From Chitinispirillales bacterium ANBcel5 (GTDB lineage Bacteria > Fibrobacterota > Chitinivibrionia > Chitinivibrionales > Chitinispirillaceae), in assembly GCA_029688955.1 (NCBI GenBank), contig JARUKZ010000030.1, positions 1 to 52,928 of the forward strand: DNA of 52,928 nucleotides. Direction: 5' to 3'. Below are positions 18,741 through 27,912 of this stretch, one piece after another. Made by a program: the position numbers and the translations under genes. Every line of letters begins with the position of its first letter. Position 1 is the stretch's first letter. The notes under the pieces were generated by a model, which was not told the DNA's origin, made no database searches, and was given only the letters and a program-made list of their open reading frames with translations.

Positions 18741-19538
18741 ATGGAAAAGAAAATTGTGGTGGGCACAAGTGGTTACTCCTATAAAGACTGGGTTGGTCCT
18801 TTGTATCCGCCCGGCACCAAACAGCGTGACTTTCTCTCTGTTTATGCCCGGCATTTCGAAATGACGGAGCTTAATTTTACCTATTATCGCCAACCTGATG
18901 CTGCTACGGTAAGCCGCATGGCAGATAGTACCCCTGCCGGTTTTCTTTTCACCGTAAAAGCACACTGCTCTCTGACTCATTCGGTCGACCGATCAAATTT
19001 CTTACAGGAGGCAGATACTTTTGTTCGGGGGATAGAACCACTTCTTGAGCATGGTAAGTTAGCATCAGTGCTGTTTCAGTTTCCCTATAGTTATCATTAC
19101 AATTCAGAAAACAGGCTGTATCTTGATACTGTTTGCAGCGGATTTAAAGGTTATCCGATTGCCATTGAGTTTCGCAATAACGAATGGATGCGGCCGGCTG
19201 TGTTTAAAGAATTTAAGGACAGAGCCATAACTTTGGTGAATGTTGATGTTCCACCACTAAAAAACCTTCCTCAGAGCAGTGGAGAAGTAACATCTGGTAC
19301 CGGATATCTTCGCTTTCATGGTCGAAATGCAAAAAACTGGTGGAGTGGAGATAATGTGACCCGTTACGATTACCTCTATACAGATAACGAGTTACTGGAA
19401 CGTCTTGGTGATATAAAAAAGATGGTACAGAGGGCAGGGATTGTGCTTGTGGTGTTTAATAATCATTCAAAAGGCCAGGCTGTAGTGAACGCGAATCGCT
19501 TAAAAGAGCTTATAAAAAATGATTCTTTGCCGGGATGA
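18741..19538 (+). CDS. DUF72 (YecE family) TIM-barrel protein
   Basis: A 265-residue full-length DUF72 protein: N-terminal VGTSGYSYKDWVGPLYP, then YARHFEMTELNFTYYR and FTVKAHCSLTH, VLFQFPYSYH, IAIEFRNNEWM, and near the end YLRFHGRNAKNWW. The family adopts a TIM-barrel fold and its activity is unestablished. Its place between a DNA-repair radical SAM gene and polymerase genes in an SOS-controlled run is a useful clue that this member serves DNA damage tolerance (inference). 60 bp separate it from the upstream gene. Confidence 0.85.
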   Translation: MEKKIVVGTSGYSYKDWVGPLYPPGTKQRDFLSVYARHFEMTELNFTYYRQPDAATVSRMADSTPAGFLFTVKAHCSLTHSVDRSNFLQEADTFVRGIEPLLEHGKLASVLFQFPYSYHYNSENRLYLDTVCSGFKGYPIAIEFRNNEWMRPAVFKEFKDRAITLVNVDVPPLKNLPQSSGEVTSGTGYLRFHGRNAKNWWSGDNVTRYDYLYTDNELLERLGDIKKMVQRAGIVLVVFNNHSKGQAVVNANRLKELIKNDSLPG

Positions 19539-19658
19539 CCATTTGTCTGGATTTCACACGTAGTATAGTAATAGTTGTTTGGGGAGATGAAAATCGCTAA
19601 AAAGAGGGCTGCTTATTTTTGTGCTGGAAAGAAGCTAAGGTAATAGTTGAGGTAGTAA

Positions 19659-20816
19659 ATGGATAGATCGGTACTTCATGTTAATGTGGTAAACTTTTAC
19701 ATATCGGTTGCGCGTGCACTTGAACCCGGGTACAGAAGTTACCCTGTTGCGGTTATTAGTGCCGGAGCTTCCCGCAGAGTTGTATTGGATGTATCGTCTG
19801 AAGGGTATATGGCTGGAGTCAGACGTGGAATGGCGGTAGAGGCTGCAAGACGCATATGCAGAGATCTTGTGATTACAAACCCCCTTCCTTCCGCATACGA
19901 AAAGGCCCAGAGGTACATGCTTAAGCAGGTATCGCAACTCTCTCCCCGGGCAGAAATCGCGGGTCCCGGACACCTGTTTGTTGATCTTACCGGAACGCGC
20001 CGTTTGCTTGGTCCTTCGGTGGATATCGGGGATAGATTACGTAAAACCATACAAAATCAGTTACGGTTCGAATCTGCTATTGGTATTGCTTCAAACCGGC
20101 TGGTGAGTAAAGTGGCGACAAGGGTAATTAAGCCTACGGGACTGTGTTCGGTGTTAAACGGCTGTGAAGAGGAGTTTATGGCACCTTTGCCGGTTACCAT
20201 GCTCCCTGGAGTGGAAAGAGCCGTTTTGGAGCAGTTGCTTCAGTTTAACATACGTATGATACATGATATGCTTGAGATCGCCCCAGCTTCTTTAGCCGCA
20301 GCACTTGGACCTGCTGCATTTGATATCTGTGCTCAGGCCAGGGGGATCGACAATACTCCGGTAAGGGAGATAGAGCAGCCGCCTCCGGTGGTAAGAGAGT
20401 TGGAAACATTACAGGAGCAAACAAATGATGAACAGTTGATTAGGTGTGTGTTGTTTACAATGGTTTCGAGGGCGGGGAGGAAAATTCGTACCATGGGTCT
20501 TGCTGCAGGTAAAGCGCGTCTTACAATAACCTATGCAGATGGGGCGACTGCTTCAAAACGAATACGTCTTTCGACTCCTTTGAGAAATGATCTCATTTTA
20601 TTTGATATGGTTAAAGATATTCTCTCCGCAATTTTTACCAGAAGAGTGCGTTTGTCTGAGCTTGATCTTGAATTCAGTGAGCTAACGTTTCCCTATGGTC
20701 AGATAGATCTGTTTTTGGATGATTCAAAACAGGAAGGGCTTACCAATGCTCTCGATTCCATAAAGAAAAATTTTGGTGATAAATCAATACGCTTCTGGGG
20801 CAGGGAGGTGGCATGA
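19659..20816 (+). CDS. ImuB-like, catalytically degenerate Y-family polymerase homologue
   Basis: A 385-residue protein starting behind GAGGT. It follows the DinB layout: HVNVVNFY at the N-terminus, SAIGIASNRLVSKVAT in the palm, an HhH-like LPGVERAVLEQLL and a little-finger domain. The catalytic acids are gone: the HVDMD motif of DinB is HVNVV (N9, V11), and the SLDE motif is GPGH (G104, H105 where D and E are expected). Loss of these residues defines ImuB, the scaffold of the ImuA/ImuB/DnaE2 mutasome. A beta-clamp-binding motif QIDLF is at 348-352. It is shorter than typical ImuB (about 500 residues) and lacks a long C-terminal tail. dnaE2 follows after 74 bp; no imuA is present. Confidence 0.8.
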   Translation: MDRSVLHVNVVNFYISVARALEPGYRSYPVAVISAGASRRVVLDVSSEGYMAGVRRGMAVEAARRICRDLVITNPLPSAYEKAQRYMLKQVSQLSPRAEIAGPGHLFVDLTGTRRLLGPSVDIGDRLRKTIQNQLRFESAIGIASNRLVSKVATRVIKPTGLCSVLNGCEEEFMAPLPVTMLPGVERAVLEQLLQFNIRMIHDMLEIAPASLAAALGPAAFDICAQARGIDNTPVREIEQPPPVVRELETLQEQTNDEQLIRCVLFTMVSRAGRKIRTMGLAAGKARLTITYADGATASKRIRLSTPLRNDLILFDMVKDILSAIFTRRVRLSELDLEFSELTFPYGQIDLFLDDSKQEGLTNALDSIKKNFGDKSIRFWGREVA

Positions 20817-20890
20817 TCATCCCCGGGCAGCTTTTTTCTTTTCATTGTTACTATTCGCGGTTCCATAATTTGTGCTTTAAGGTGTAACCA

Positions 20891-23815
20891 ATGCCGGCCT
20901 TATTAAGTGTTTTAAGTTATTATTCGCTAATGACCGGCGTGCTTTCTCCCAGGGCTATCTGCAGCAAAGCAAAAGAGCTGGGGTATGATGCTGTGGCGAT
21001 TACCGATACCGATAACCTCTATGCGCTTCCTGCGTTTATCGATTCCTGCAAAGAACAGGGAATGCGGGCAATTATTGCAGCAAAAATCACTGCTGATCAG
21101 GGTTCTCTCTTGCTTTACGCTGATGGTGAAAAAGGATATCAGAATCTTTGTCGCGTTATAAGTGAAATTCACTGCAGCAAAACCTTTAACCTCGTAACAT
21201 CTATGAAGGCTGATCCCTCAGGGCTTTATGCTGTTTCTCAAAATCAGCGTGTTTTGATGTCCTTGCGTACTATACTTCCTGTTTACTATCACATGGTAAA
21301 ACCACGAATTGTTCCGTCATGGGTGAAAAAGAGTGGCATTGAAGCGCTTGTAATACCACAAACAATATTTACAAGCAGTGATCAGTATCAGGTACACCGG
21401 ATGCTCAACGCAATCAGGAATAACACTACTCTTTCGAGAGTAAATGAAAAGGAGTTATACTCTGCAGATGCTCTTATAAAGCCATGGGATGAGATAAAGG
21501 ATCGCTTTGAGGTGTTTGAAAAAGAGCTTGCTTTAACCGAAGACTTTGCCGAAAAAATCATTTCCAGAAAAGAATTCGGTCACTGTATCATGCCCGAGTT
21601 TAAATCCGGTAGTTCTGCGTCACAGCTGCTGCGTTCAAAGGCATTTGAGGGGGCTAAGCGCAGGTATGGTGAAATTAGTGAAAAAGTTGAAAAAAGGCTG
21701 CTGTACGAACTCTCACTTATAGAGAGTAAAAACTTTTGCGGTTATTTTCTGATTGTAGACGATATCGTTAAACAGTCACCCCGTACCTGTGGAAGAGGGT
21801 CGGGGGCAGCTAGTATAGTAGCATATTGTCTTGGAATAACCAATGTTGATCCCATTCGTTATAACCTTATGTTTGAACGTTTTTTAAATCCCGGAAGAAC
21901 CGATCCCCCTGATATCGATATAGATTTTGCGTGGGATGAACGTGATGCGGTTATTCAGTATGTTTTTGATAAGTACGGAACTGAACATACTGCAATGGTA
22001 GCAACACACCAGACCTGTGGCATGCGAATGGCAATTCGTGAAGTAGCCCGGGTGTTTGGGTGCACAGAGCAGGAAATAAGTGAGGTTACCAAAAAGATTC
22101 CATGGTTTACAGAGATTCCGGAAGGTGATGGGGGGCTTGAAACCGCGCTCCAATTGTGGCCTGAAACAAGTGATGTAAGGCTCGATTCTCCCTGGCCCGA
22201 AATTCTTTGTGAAGCACAGAAAATTGTAGGGATGCCAAGGGGAATCGGTACACATTGTGGTGGGGTGGTTATAACACCCGGCCCTGTAAACAGGCATGCC
22301 CCGGTTCAGTATTCTGCAAGCGGAGTTCCTATTATTCAGTGGGAAAAGGATGGGGCAGAGGCCATGGGGCTGGTAAAGATAGATCTGCTCGGTAACCGCT
22401 CACTTGCCGTGATACGCGACGCAATTATAAATGTAAAAAAGGAAAACAGGGAGTTTGATGAGTCGCGATGGGATCCTCAGAGTGACCCCGCGACCATAGC
22501 GCTTTTTGCCCGCGGAGAGAGCATAGGGGTATTTTATGTTGAATCTCCGGCGATGCGCCTGCTTCAGAAAAAGAGCGCAAAGGGTGATTTTGAGTATCTG
22601 GTCATTCATTCCTCAATTATCCGTCCGGCTGCAAACAGCTATATTCAACAGTATCTTAAAAGACTTCACGGTGCTCCCTACAAAATGCTTCACCCTCTTC
22701 TTAACGGGGTTCTTGATGAGACGTTTGGTATTATGGTCTACCAGGAGGATGTGGCACGAGTGGCGATGGCCTTAGCCGGATTTGATTCACAGGATGCCGA
22801 CACGTTGCGCAAGATTATGTCTAAAAAGATACACAACAAGCGCTTTGAAGATTACAGGGTAAAGTTTTTCAGTGGAGCAGAGGCTAAGGGAGTAAACGTA
22901 TCGGTTATAAACGCTGTATGGAATATGATGCTTTCTTTTTGCGGCTACTCTTTCTGTAAGCCTCACTCTGCAAGTTATGTTCAGGTTTCGTTTCAATCAG
23001 CATACCTTAAAGCACACTTTCCTGCTGCGTTTATGGCTGCTGTTTTATCAAACTACGGGGGGTATTATTCAACCCAGGCGTATATCAGCGAAGCAATGCG
23101 GCTGGGAGTTAAAATTATCCCGCCAGATATAAATTTAAGTTCAGTAAACTTTCAATCCCGTAATAACAGTATCATTGTAGGGTTCTGCCAAATCAAGAGT
23201 TTGACATTTGCGGCTCAGAGAACAATCGTTCAGGAACGTAACGCAGGAGGAAATTACCATAGCTTTGAGGATTTTTACCGGCGTACAAAACTGGATGAAT
23301 CCGATATGGAGCGTCTTACCCTGGCAGGAGCATTTGATACTATATGTAAGCCGATGAACCGGGCCCAGCAGTTTTGGTTGATGCGTACCTGTTACAAAGG
23401 TGCAAAAGCCAGGACCACCGCGCCACGGCTCAAACCACTTTCGCACAGACAGTTTCTGGCTTATCAGTACAAAGTATTGGGATTTTTAACTCCTGATCAC
23501 CCTGTTAGCTATGTTAAAACATCCGGGAGAGAAAAATTTATTAAAATCAGGCAGATCGAGAGACTTCGCGGCACAAGGGTACGCTTTCTTGGCTGGTGTA
23601 TTACATCAAAAACCGTTTCCACAAAGGTGGGGGATAGTATGGTGTTTGTAAGTTTTGAAGATGAGACCGGAATATGTGAATCGGTACTTTTCCCCCAGGT
23701 GTATAAAAGGTGTGCCTATCTGCTTTCATTTCAGACAGCACTGGTGGTGAGTGGAAAAGTAACAGAGGAATTTGGGGTAAAGGTGGTTGATGTTGAACGT
23801 ATAGAGCGTCCCTGA
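20891..23815 (+). CDS. dnaE2: Error-prone DNA polymerase III alpha subunit, DnaE2/ImuC type
   Basis: A 974-residue family C polymerase. The N-terminal PHP domain has lost its metal-binding His residues (VLSYYSLMTG where replicative DnaE has VHSDYS), so no PHP exonuclease activity is expected. The palm is intact: GRGSGAASIVAYCLGI, the catalytic PDIDIDF (Asp341, 343, 345) and KIDLLGN with Asp498. The C-terminus has an HhH segment and an OB fold (RVRFLGWCIT to VKVVDVERIE). It is shorter than replicative DnaE (about 1160) and slightly shorter than typical DnaE2. Its place behind an ImuB-like gene under a LexA box identifies it as the mutagenic translesion polymerase. Converges with the next gene, 5 bp apart. 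Confidence 0.9.
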   Translation: MPALLSVLSYYSLMTGVLSPRAICSKAKELGYDAVAITDTDNLYALPAFIDSCKEQGMRAIIAAKITADQGSLLLYADGEKGYQNLCRVISEIHCSKTFNLVTSMKADPSGLYAVSQNQRVLMSLRTILPVYYHMVKPRIVPSWVKKSGIEALVIPQTIFTSSDQYQVHRMLNAIRNNTTLSRVNEKELYSADALIKPWDEIKDRFEVFEKELALTEDFAEKIISRKEFGHCIMPEFKSGSSASQLLRSKAFEGAKRRYGEISEKVEKRLLYELSLIESKNFCGYFLIVDDIVKQSPRTCGRGSGAASIVAYCLGITNVDPIRYNLMFERFLNPGRTDPPDIDIDFAWDERDAVIQYVFDKYGTEHTAMVATHQTCGMRMAIREVARVFGCTEQEISEVTKKIPWFTEIPEGDGGLETALQLWPETSDVRLDSPWPEILCEAQKIVGMPRGIGTHCGGVVITPGPVNRHAPVQYSASGVPIIQWEKDGAEAMGLVKIDLLGNRSLAVIRDAIINVKKENREFDESRWDPQSDPATIALFARGESIGVFYVESPAMRLLQKKSAKGDFEYLVIHSSIIRPAANSYIQQYLKRLHGAPYKMLHPLLNGVLDETFGIMVYQEDVARVAMALAGFDSQDADTLRKIMSKKIHNKRFEDYRVKFFSGAEAKGVNVSVINAVWNMMLSFCGYSFCKPHSASYVQVSFQSAYLKAHFPAAFMAAVLSNYGGYYSTQAYISEAMRLGVKIIPPDINLSSVNFQSRNNSIIVGFCQIKSLTFAAQRTIVQERNAGGNYHSFEDFYRRTKLDESDMERLTLAGAFDTICKPMNRAQQFWLMRTCYKGAKARTTAPRLKPLSHRQFLAYQYKVLGFLTPDHPVSYVKTSGREKFIKIRQIERLRGTRVRFLGWCITSKTVSTKVGDSMVFVSFEDETGICESVLFPQVYKRCAYLLSFQTALVVSGKVTEEFGVKVVDVERIERP

Positions 23816-23820
23816 AACGC

Positions 23821-24834
23821 TCATTTTTCACGACTATCAAAAAGCGTGTGATTAAACCTCATTGTAAGCAGAAACATATTTGATAGATCCACGCCATTTT
23901 CGATTAAGTGTACACCCTGGGTATATCTGAAATCCACTGTTCCATCGGCAACTGTTCTTCCATAGCTTAAGTCTATTCTGCCATAGGAGGGTGCTTCGTA
24001 GAATGGGTCACTGAAAAGCTGATTGTTTCCTTCACCTTTATAGGCGGTGGCTTTCAGTCCCAGATTAAACGCGCTTATCTTACCCTGCGCGATTATCCCA
24101 CCAGGAGTATTCCATGACGAGCCGTCTCTTCTGAGGCGATCGAGTGTAACCAGGTATCCGGTTGAGAACATAAGCGTATCAATATAGCGCATCCCGTTTT
24201 GTTTGTAGCCAATACTCGCCATCGCTCCACCATTATCGATCACCCCGGTGCCCCGTTCCCGAACAGCCGGGCCGACCATATGAAACATCTTAAAGTGATG
24301 GTCAAAAAAGAGCTGGTTATACCGGGCGGATCCCGAGAAGCCGAAAAGAAAATGCTCAGGATCATCATCGGTTCTTCGGCTGACCCAATCTACCCACACA
24401 TCTTGGGTGAAATAATCATTAAAGACCCGAAAGTAAGCGCCCTGAAGATTTGGGCGAAAATAGCCGGTGCTGTCTGAAAAGAGCGCAAGTGGATAGCTGA
24501 GGGTTTCATCTCGTGGGAAACTACCCATATAAAAGAGTGCGTGTGGGCCACTGAATTTATAGTAGAGTAAGAGGTTGGGGTCATTGAGATCCGGGGAAGC
24601 GCCAAGTTCCTGAAAATAGGATGCCCCTACTCTCAACTGATAACTCTGGTTTCGGGTAAAGCCCAGCGTCGTTCTGAGTCGTCCGCCAAAGATCGTCTGA
24701 TCGGTAGTCACAGAGTTATTATATTCACGATTATCCAAAATACCATCAAACGAGGCTTGAAAGTCTATTTGCTGCTGTCCTGATACGTTTTGAACAAGAA
24801 ACACACCCACGAATAAAAACAGATATAGTAACAC
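23821..24834 (-). CDS. Secreted protein, predicted outer-membrane beta-barrel
   Basis: A 337-residue protein with signal peptide MLLYLFLFVGVFLVQNVSG then QQQ. The mature sequence is a succession of amphipathic strands with girdle aromatics (IFGGRLRTTLGFTRNQ, QLRVGASYFQEL, ALFYMGSFPRDE, GRIDLSYGRTV) and ends MRFNHTLFDSREK, so an outer-membrane barrel or porin-like fold is likely. I recognise no specific family. The nearest parallel is the small barrel-like protein at 2063-2851, but they share no obvious sequence. Confidence 0.65.
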   Translation of the reverse strand: MLLYLFLFVGVFLVQNVSGQQQIDFQASFDGILDNREYNNSVTTDQTIFGGRLRTTLGFTRNQSYQLRVGASYFQELGASPDLNDPNLLLYYKFSGPHALFYMGSFPRDETLSYPLALFSDSTGYFRPNLQGAYFRVFNDYFTQDVWVDWVSRRTDDDPEHFLFGFSGSARYNQLFFDHHFKMFHMVGPAVRERGTGVIDNGGAMASIGYKQNGMRYIDTLMFSTGYLVTLDRLRRDGSSWNTPGGIIAQGKISAFNLGLKATAYKGEGNNQLFSDPFYEAPSYGRIDLSYGRTVADGTVDFRYTQGVHLIENGVDLSNMFLLTMRFNHTLFDSREK

Positions 24835-25074
24835 GTCTAAAACTCCTTTTTTTTAACACTACATAATATAAATACAGTTTTTACTCAAAAAAACCAATAC
24901 AGCTGTGCTTTGATGGGCGGAAATGTTCATCCCTTAGTACATAATTTCTTTAAAGGTAGTCATTTATACATTAAACGTACTTTAAAGTTTGCGATATTAT
25001 CTATTTGAGTATATTTTAAAAAACAGATTTGTTGGATGAGGTATTGTTTTCAGTGTTATAGAGCGGGGGAGTTA

Positions 25075-26175
25075 ATGGTTTCAAGAGATGTATTTAGCTT
25101 CAGTCGAATCAGCCTTTTAAGTATTACCACTATTTTGATAGTTACATCTTTTTCTTACGGAAGAGATGTACTTAACCAATTAAGTGAGGATATAAAAACA
25201 GGGCCAACTCTTTTTTACACCCCTGAAGCCGTTCATTATTATTCAAGAACCGGAAGTGCCGGGCATATCAGTTTTCAGGATATAGAGCAGGCAGAGAAGA
25301 GTTTCAGAGCACTTTTGGAGTTAGCGCAGAAAGGCTCGGTTTCATCACCCGCACTACCGGTATTAATCGATAGAATGCCTGTGGGGATACATGTAACAAC
25401 AGTTTCTGCTACATTTGATGGAAGAGAATCATTTGATGATTGGGTAAGCTCCTATTTAATGAATGAGAGAAATAATTTTATCTTCAACCCACCGTTTCTT
25501 GATCATAGTGCAGTAAGTAGATGTGAAGATTTTCTTGAGGTGACTCACAATGTTGATTTTAAAGAAAGACGAGAGACTGGTGGAGAAGTAAGAAGTGCCG
25601 TTGTAGATATTCACATTGTTTTTAGATTACACATCGGAGAATACGCATTAGCAAGTGTTACTGGTGTAACAGATGTTAGAGAACCTGAAAACTGGGTACG
25701 GTGGTGGCGTGAAAATCGTGAACAGTTTCAGCATGCATCCGCAGATCCTCAACTTCGGGAGTATGAGAAAAGAGATTACATCGAGGGGGCACAGTACAAT
25801 CTTACTTTGGTTTCAAAACAGAATGTTGAGGGGGTAGTGAACTCCGTTTCTGATACCGCTATAGTGCTTCAGACTGATGACGCACGGCGCTTTTTACTGA
25901 GACGAGAGCAGATCTTTACCGGTCAGCTGGTTATGTTGCCTGATAAACCGAGTGCTTCTGTTGCTGATCAAACCCCAAAACCGGACTCTACATCAGATTT
26001 CGGTGATTTGGTAAATCTCTCCGGAAAAACAGATATTATGATCAGGCTTACCAATGGTTCTATTCTAAAGGGAAAATTTCATTCAATTGAAGATGATTTA
26101 TTGATAATTGATATCGATGGAGTCAATATTCCGGTTAGGGAAAATGTGGTGGATAAAATTTCCACACCAAATTGA
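25075..26175 (+). CDS. Secreted protein with two C-terminal LSm/SH3-like beta segments
   Basis: The start at 25075 is chosen because GGGGGAG lies 4 nt upstream; an earlier ATG at 25036 is in frame. The N-terminus is a signal sequence or anchor (FSRISLLSITTILIVTSFSYG). About 210 unassigned residues follow, then two small beta-barrel-like units: NVEGVVNSVSDTAIVLQTDD and, at the end, MIRLTNGSILKGKFHSIEDD followed by LLIIDIDG. These resemble Sm/SH3-type folds, but in an exported protein they more likely mediate protein contacts than RNA binding. It is followed 34 bp later by an LRR gene that is probably cotranscribed. Confidence 0.6.
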   Translation: MVSRDVFSFSRISLLSITTILIVTSFSYGRDVLNQLSEDIKTGPTLFYTPEAVHYYSRTGSAGHISFQDIEQAEKSFRALLELAQKGSVSSPALPVLIDRMPVGIHVTTVSATFDGRESFDDWVSSYLMNERNNFIFNPPFLDHSAVSRCEDFLEVTHNVDFKERRETGGEVRSAVVDIHIVFRLHIGEYALASVTGVTDVREPENWVRWWRENREQFQHASADPQLREYEKRDYIEGAQYNLTLVSKQNVEGVVNSVSDTAIVLQTDDARRFLLRREQIFTGQLVMLPDKPSASVADQTPKPDSTSDFGDLVNLSGKTDIMIRLTNGSILKGKFHSIEDDLLIIDIDGVNIPVRENVVDKISTPN

Positions 26176-26209
26176 TGGAGCATAAACAAAATTGAGCAGG
26201 GGGGTAATT

Positions 26210-26974
26210 GTGTTAAAACTATTTGTGTTATTGTTTTTTGTTTCAGGTGTTGTTGTTGGTGAAGAAATAACCGATAGTCTCGCTGTATATGACAGCAGTG
26301 CTGTAGAAGAGGAAGAGCAAATACCAACAGCACCGATGGTAGATGATGAGCGGGCTGTAGTAGAGCGGTTGATGCAAGAGTTAGGATTACCGGATAATAT
26401 CGGTGTTGATGACATAACGGTATTTGAATCCGGCAGATTAGTGCTTCTTGACCTTTCCAACCCTCAGGTAAGCAGAGCGGGTTTTGAATCTTTCCCCGAA
26501 GATATTACTAAATTAACAGCTCTAAAAGTACTAATTCTGAAAAATAACTCAATAGGTACTATTCCCGATGAGATAAGTAATCTTAGGGATTTGCGGGAGC
26601 TTGATATGGCAAGCAATCGCCTGAGAACTATTCCCGCGAGCGTCAAAAATCTCAGAAGATTGCAGAAACTTGACCTCCGGTACAACAGTTTTTCTCAGTT
26701 TCCGGAAGAGGTCCTTACGCTTGAGAGTCTCTCCTATCTCCACCTGTGGGGAAACAGGCTTACGACATTACCGGATAAAATTAATAAACTCTCAAACTTA
26801 CGACAACTGTTCTTAAACCAGAATCGCCTTAACTCTCTTCCTGAGTCTATAATGGAATTGGAGCTGGATTATTGTGACTTTCAGATGAACAGGCTTTGTG
26901 ATCTGTCTTCTGAGCTGGATGAATGGGCGGAATCGATGAACCGAAGGTATAGAGAATATCAGAGATGCTGGTAA
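26210..26974 (+). CDS. Exported leucine-rich-repeat protein
   Basis: The GTG at 26210 is preferred: AGGGGGG lies 5 nt upstream and translation from there gives a compact signal peptide (LKLFVLLFFVSGVVVG then EEITD). A TTG at 26192 is also in frame. About five to six 23-residue LRRs of the Lxx-LxLxxNxLxxLP type run from about residue 90 to 230 (LKVLILKNNSIGTIP, LRELDMASNRLRTIP, LQKLDLRYNSFSQFP, YLHLWGNRLTTLP, LRQLFLNQNRLNSLP). Likely an envelope or extracellular protein-binding scaffold. A terminator follows directly. Confidence 0.8.
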   Translation: MLKLFVLLFFVSGVVVGEEITDSLAVYDSSAVEEEEQIPTAPMVDDERAVVERLMQELGLPDNIGVDDITVFESGRLVLLDLSNPQVSRAGFESFPEDITKLTALKVLILKNNSIGTIPDEISNLRDLRELDMASNRLRTIPASVKNLRRLQKLDLRYNSFSQFPEEVLTLESLSYLHLWGNRLTTLPDKINKLSNLRQLFLNQNRLNSLPESIMELELDYCDFQMNRLCDLSSELDEWAESMNRRYREYQRCW

Positions 26975-26980
26975 AAAAAG

Positions 26981-27012
26981 AAAGGCTCAGAGAAACTCTG
27001 AGCCTTTTTACT
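26981..27012. terminator. Bidirectional rho-independent terminator
   Basis: AAAGGCTCAGAG and CTCTGAGCCTTT form a 12-bp stem around an AAA loop, with T-runs on the plus strand and A-runs before the stem that serve the minus strand. It sits between the convergent LRR gene and hisG. Confidence 0.9.
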
Positions 27013-27034
27013 TCGTATAACTAAACCCAACAAA

Positions 27035-27904
27035 TCAGGCAATGATTTTACTGACCGGATACTCTACAATTCCTGATGCCCCGGCACGTTTGAGCAGGGG
27101 AATGACATGTTTGGTTTCCTGAAACGGCAGAATCGTTTCTACTGCCATCCAACCCTTATCTGAGAGATGTGAAACAGTAGGGTTATGCAGCGCAGGTAAA
27201 ATCTTGAGAATTGTTTCTACATTTTTCTCTTCAACATTACACTTAAGCCCTACATAGTTTTCCGCATCAAGAGTACCCAGAAGCAGCATTTTAAGGTTTT
27301 CCAGTTTACTTCGCTTATCCTCCTGATCCCATGCTTTTTTATTAGCAATGACAACAGTGCAGGTTTCCATCAGTACATCGATGATACGCAGTCTGTTAGC
27401 CCTGAGTGATGAACCGGTTTCGGTTATATCGACAATAGCATCAACCAGACGCGGTGGTTTAACCTCTGTTGCACCCCATGAGAACTCAACATCAACGGGA
27501 ACATTTTTTTTAGCAAAGAATCGTTTGGTAGTACCAACCAGCTCTGTGGCGATACGTTTTCCCTTAAGGTCCTCAGCGCTTTGGAACGGTGATTCCTCAG
27601 GCACAGCAAGAACCCATTTGCATTTTTCCCGGGAAGATTTACTGTAGCGTAGTTCTGTTACCTCAACCACATCAGCATCATTCTCTGAGACCCAGTCCTG
27701 GCCGGTAATACCGGCATCAAGGATACCCTGTTCTACATAACGGGGTATCTCCTGAGGACGCATTACAATTAAATCCAGTTCAGGATCATCACAGCTTGGG
27801 TAGTAAGAACGCTCTTTACACCGAATGTGTATACCTGCTTTATTAAAAAGACTAACAGTAGACTTTTCCAGACTTCCTTTTGGAATTCCTAACGACAGTT
27901 TCAT
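27035..27904 (-). CDS. hisG: ATP phosphoribosyltransferase, long form
   Basis: A 289-residue long-form HisG catalysing the first step of histidine biosynthesis (ATP plus PRPP to phosphoribosyl-ATP). Seen: N-terminal LGIPKGSLEKST, the DAGITGQDWV segment, ATELVGTTKRFF, the PRPP-binding-loop-like VDAIVDITETGSSLRANRL, and a C-terminal regulatory ACT-like domain (about 215-289, VGLKCNVEEKNVETILKIL). The C-terminal domain implies feedback inhibition by histidine and no need for HisZ. AAGGAG precedes the start, only 8 bp after the etfA stop, so it appears to be the last gene of the etf transcript rather than part of a his operon. Confidence 0.95.
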   Translation of the reverse strand: MKLSLGIPKGSLEKSTVSLFNKAGIHIRCKERSYYPSCDDPELDLIVMRPQEIPRYVEQGILDAGITGQDWVSENDADVVEVTELRYSKSSREKCKWVLAVPEESPFQSAEDLKGKRIATELVGTTKRFFAKKNVPVDVEFSWGATEVKPPRLVDAIVDITETGSSLRANRLRIIDVLMETCTVVIANKKAWDQEDKRSKLENLKMLLLGTLDAENYVGLKCNVEEKNVETILKILPALHNPTVSHLSDKGWMAVETILPFQETKHVIPLLKRAGASGIVEYPVSKIIA

Positions 27905-27912
27905 GAGTCTCC

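Noticed and set aside
19659..20816. Active DinB (Pol IV)
   Set aside because: Both catalytic acidic motifs are missing, and it is paired with dnaE2.
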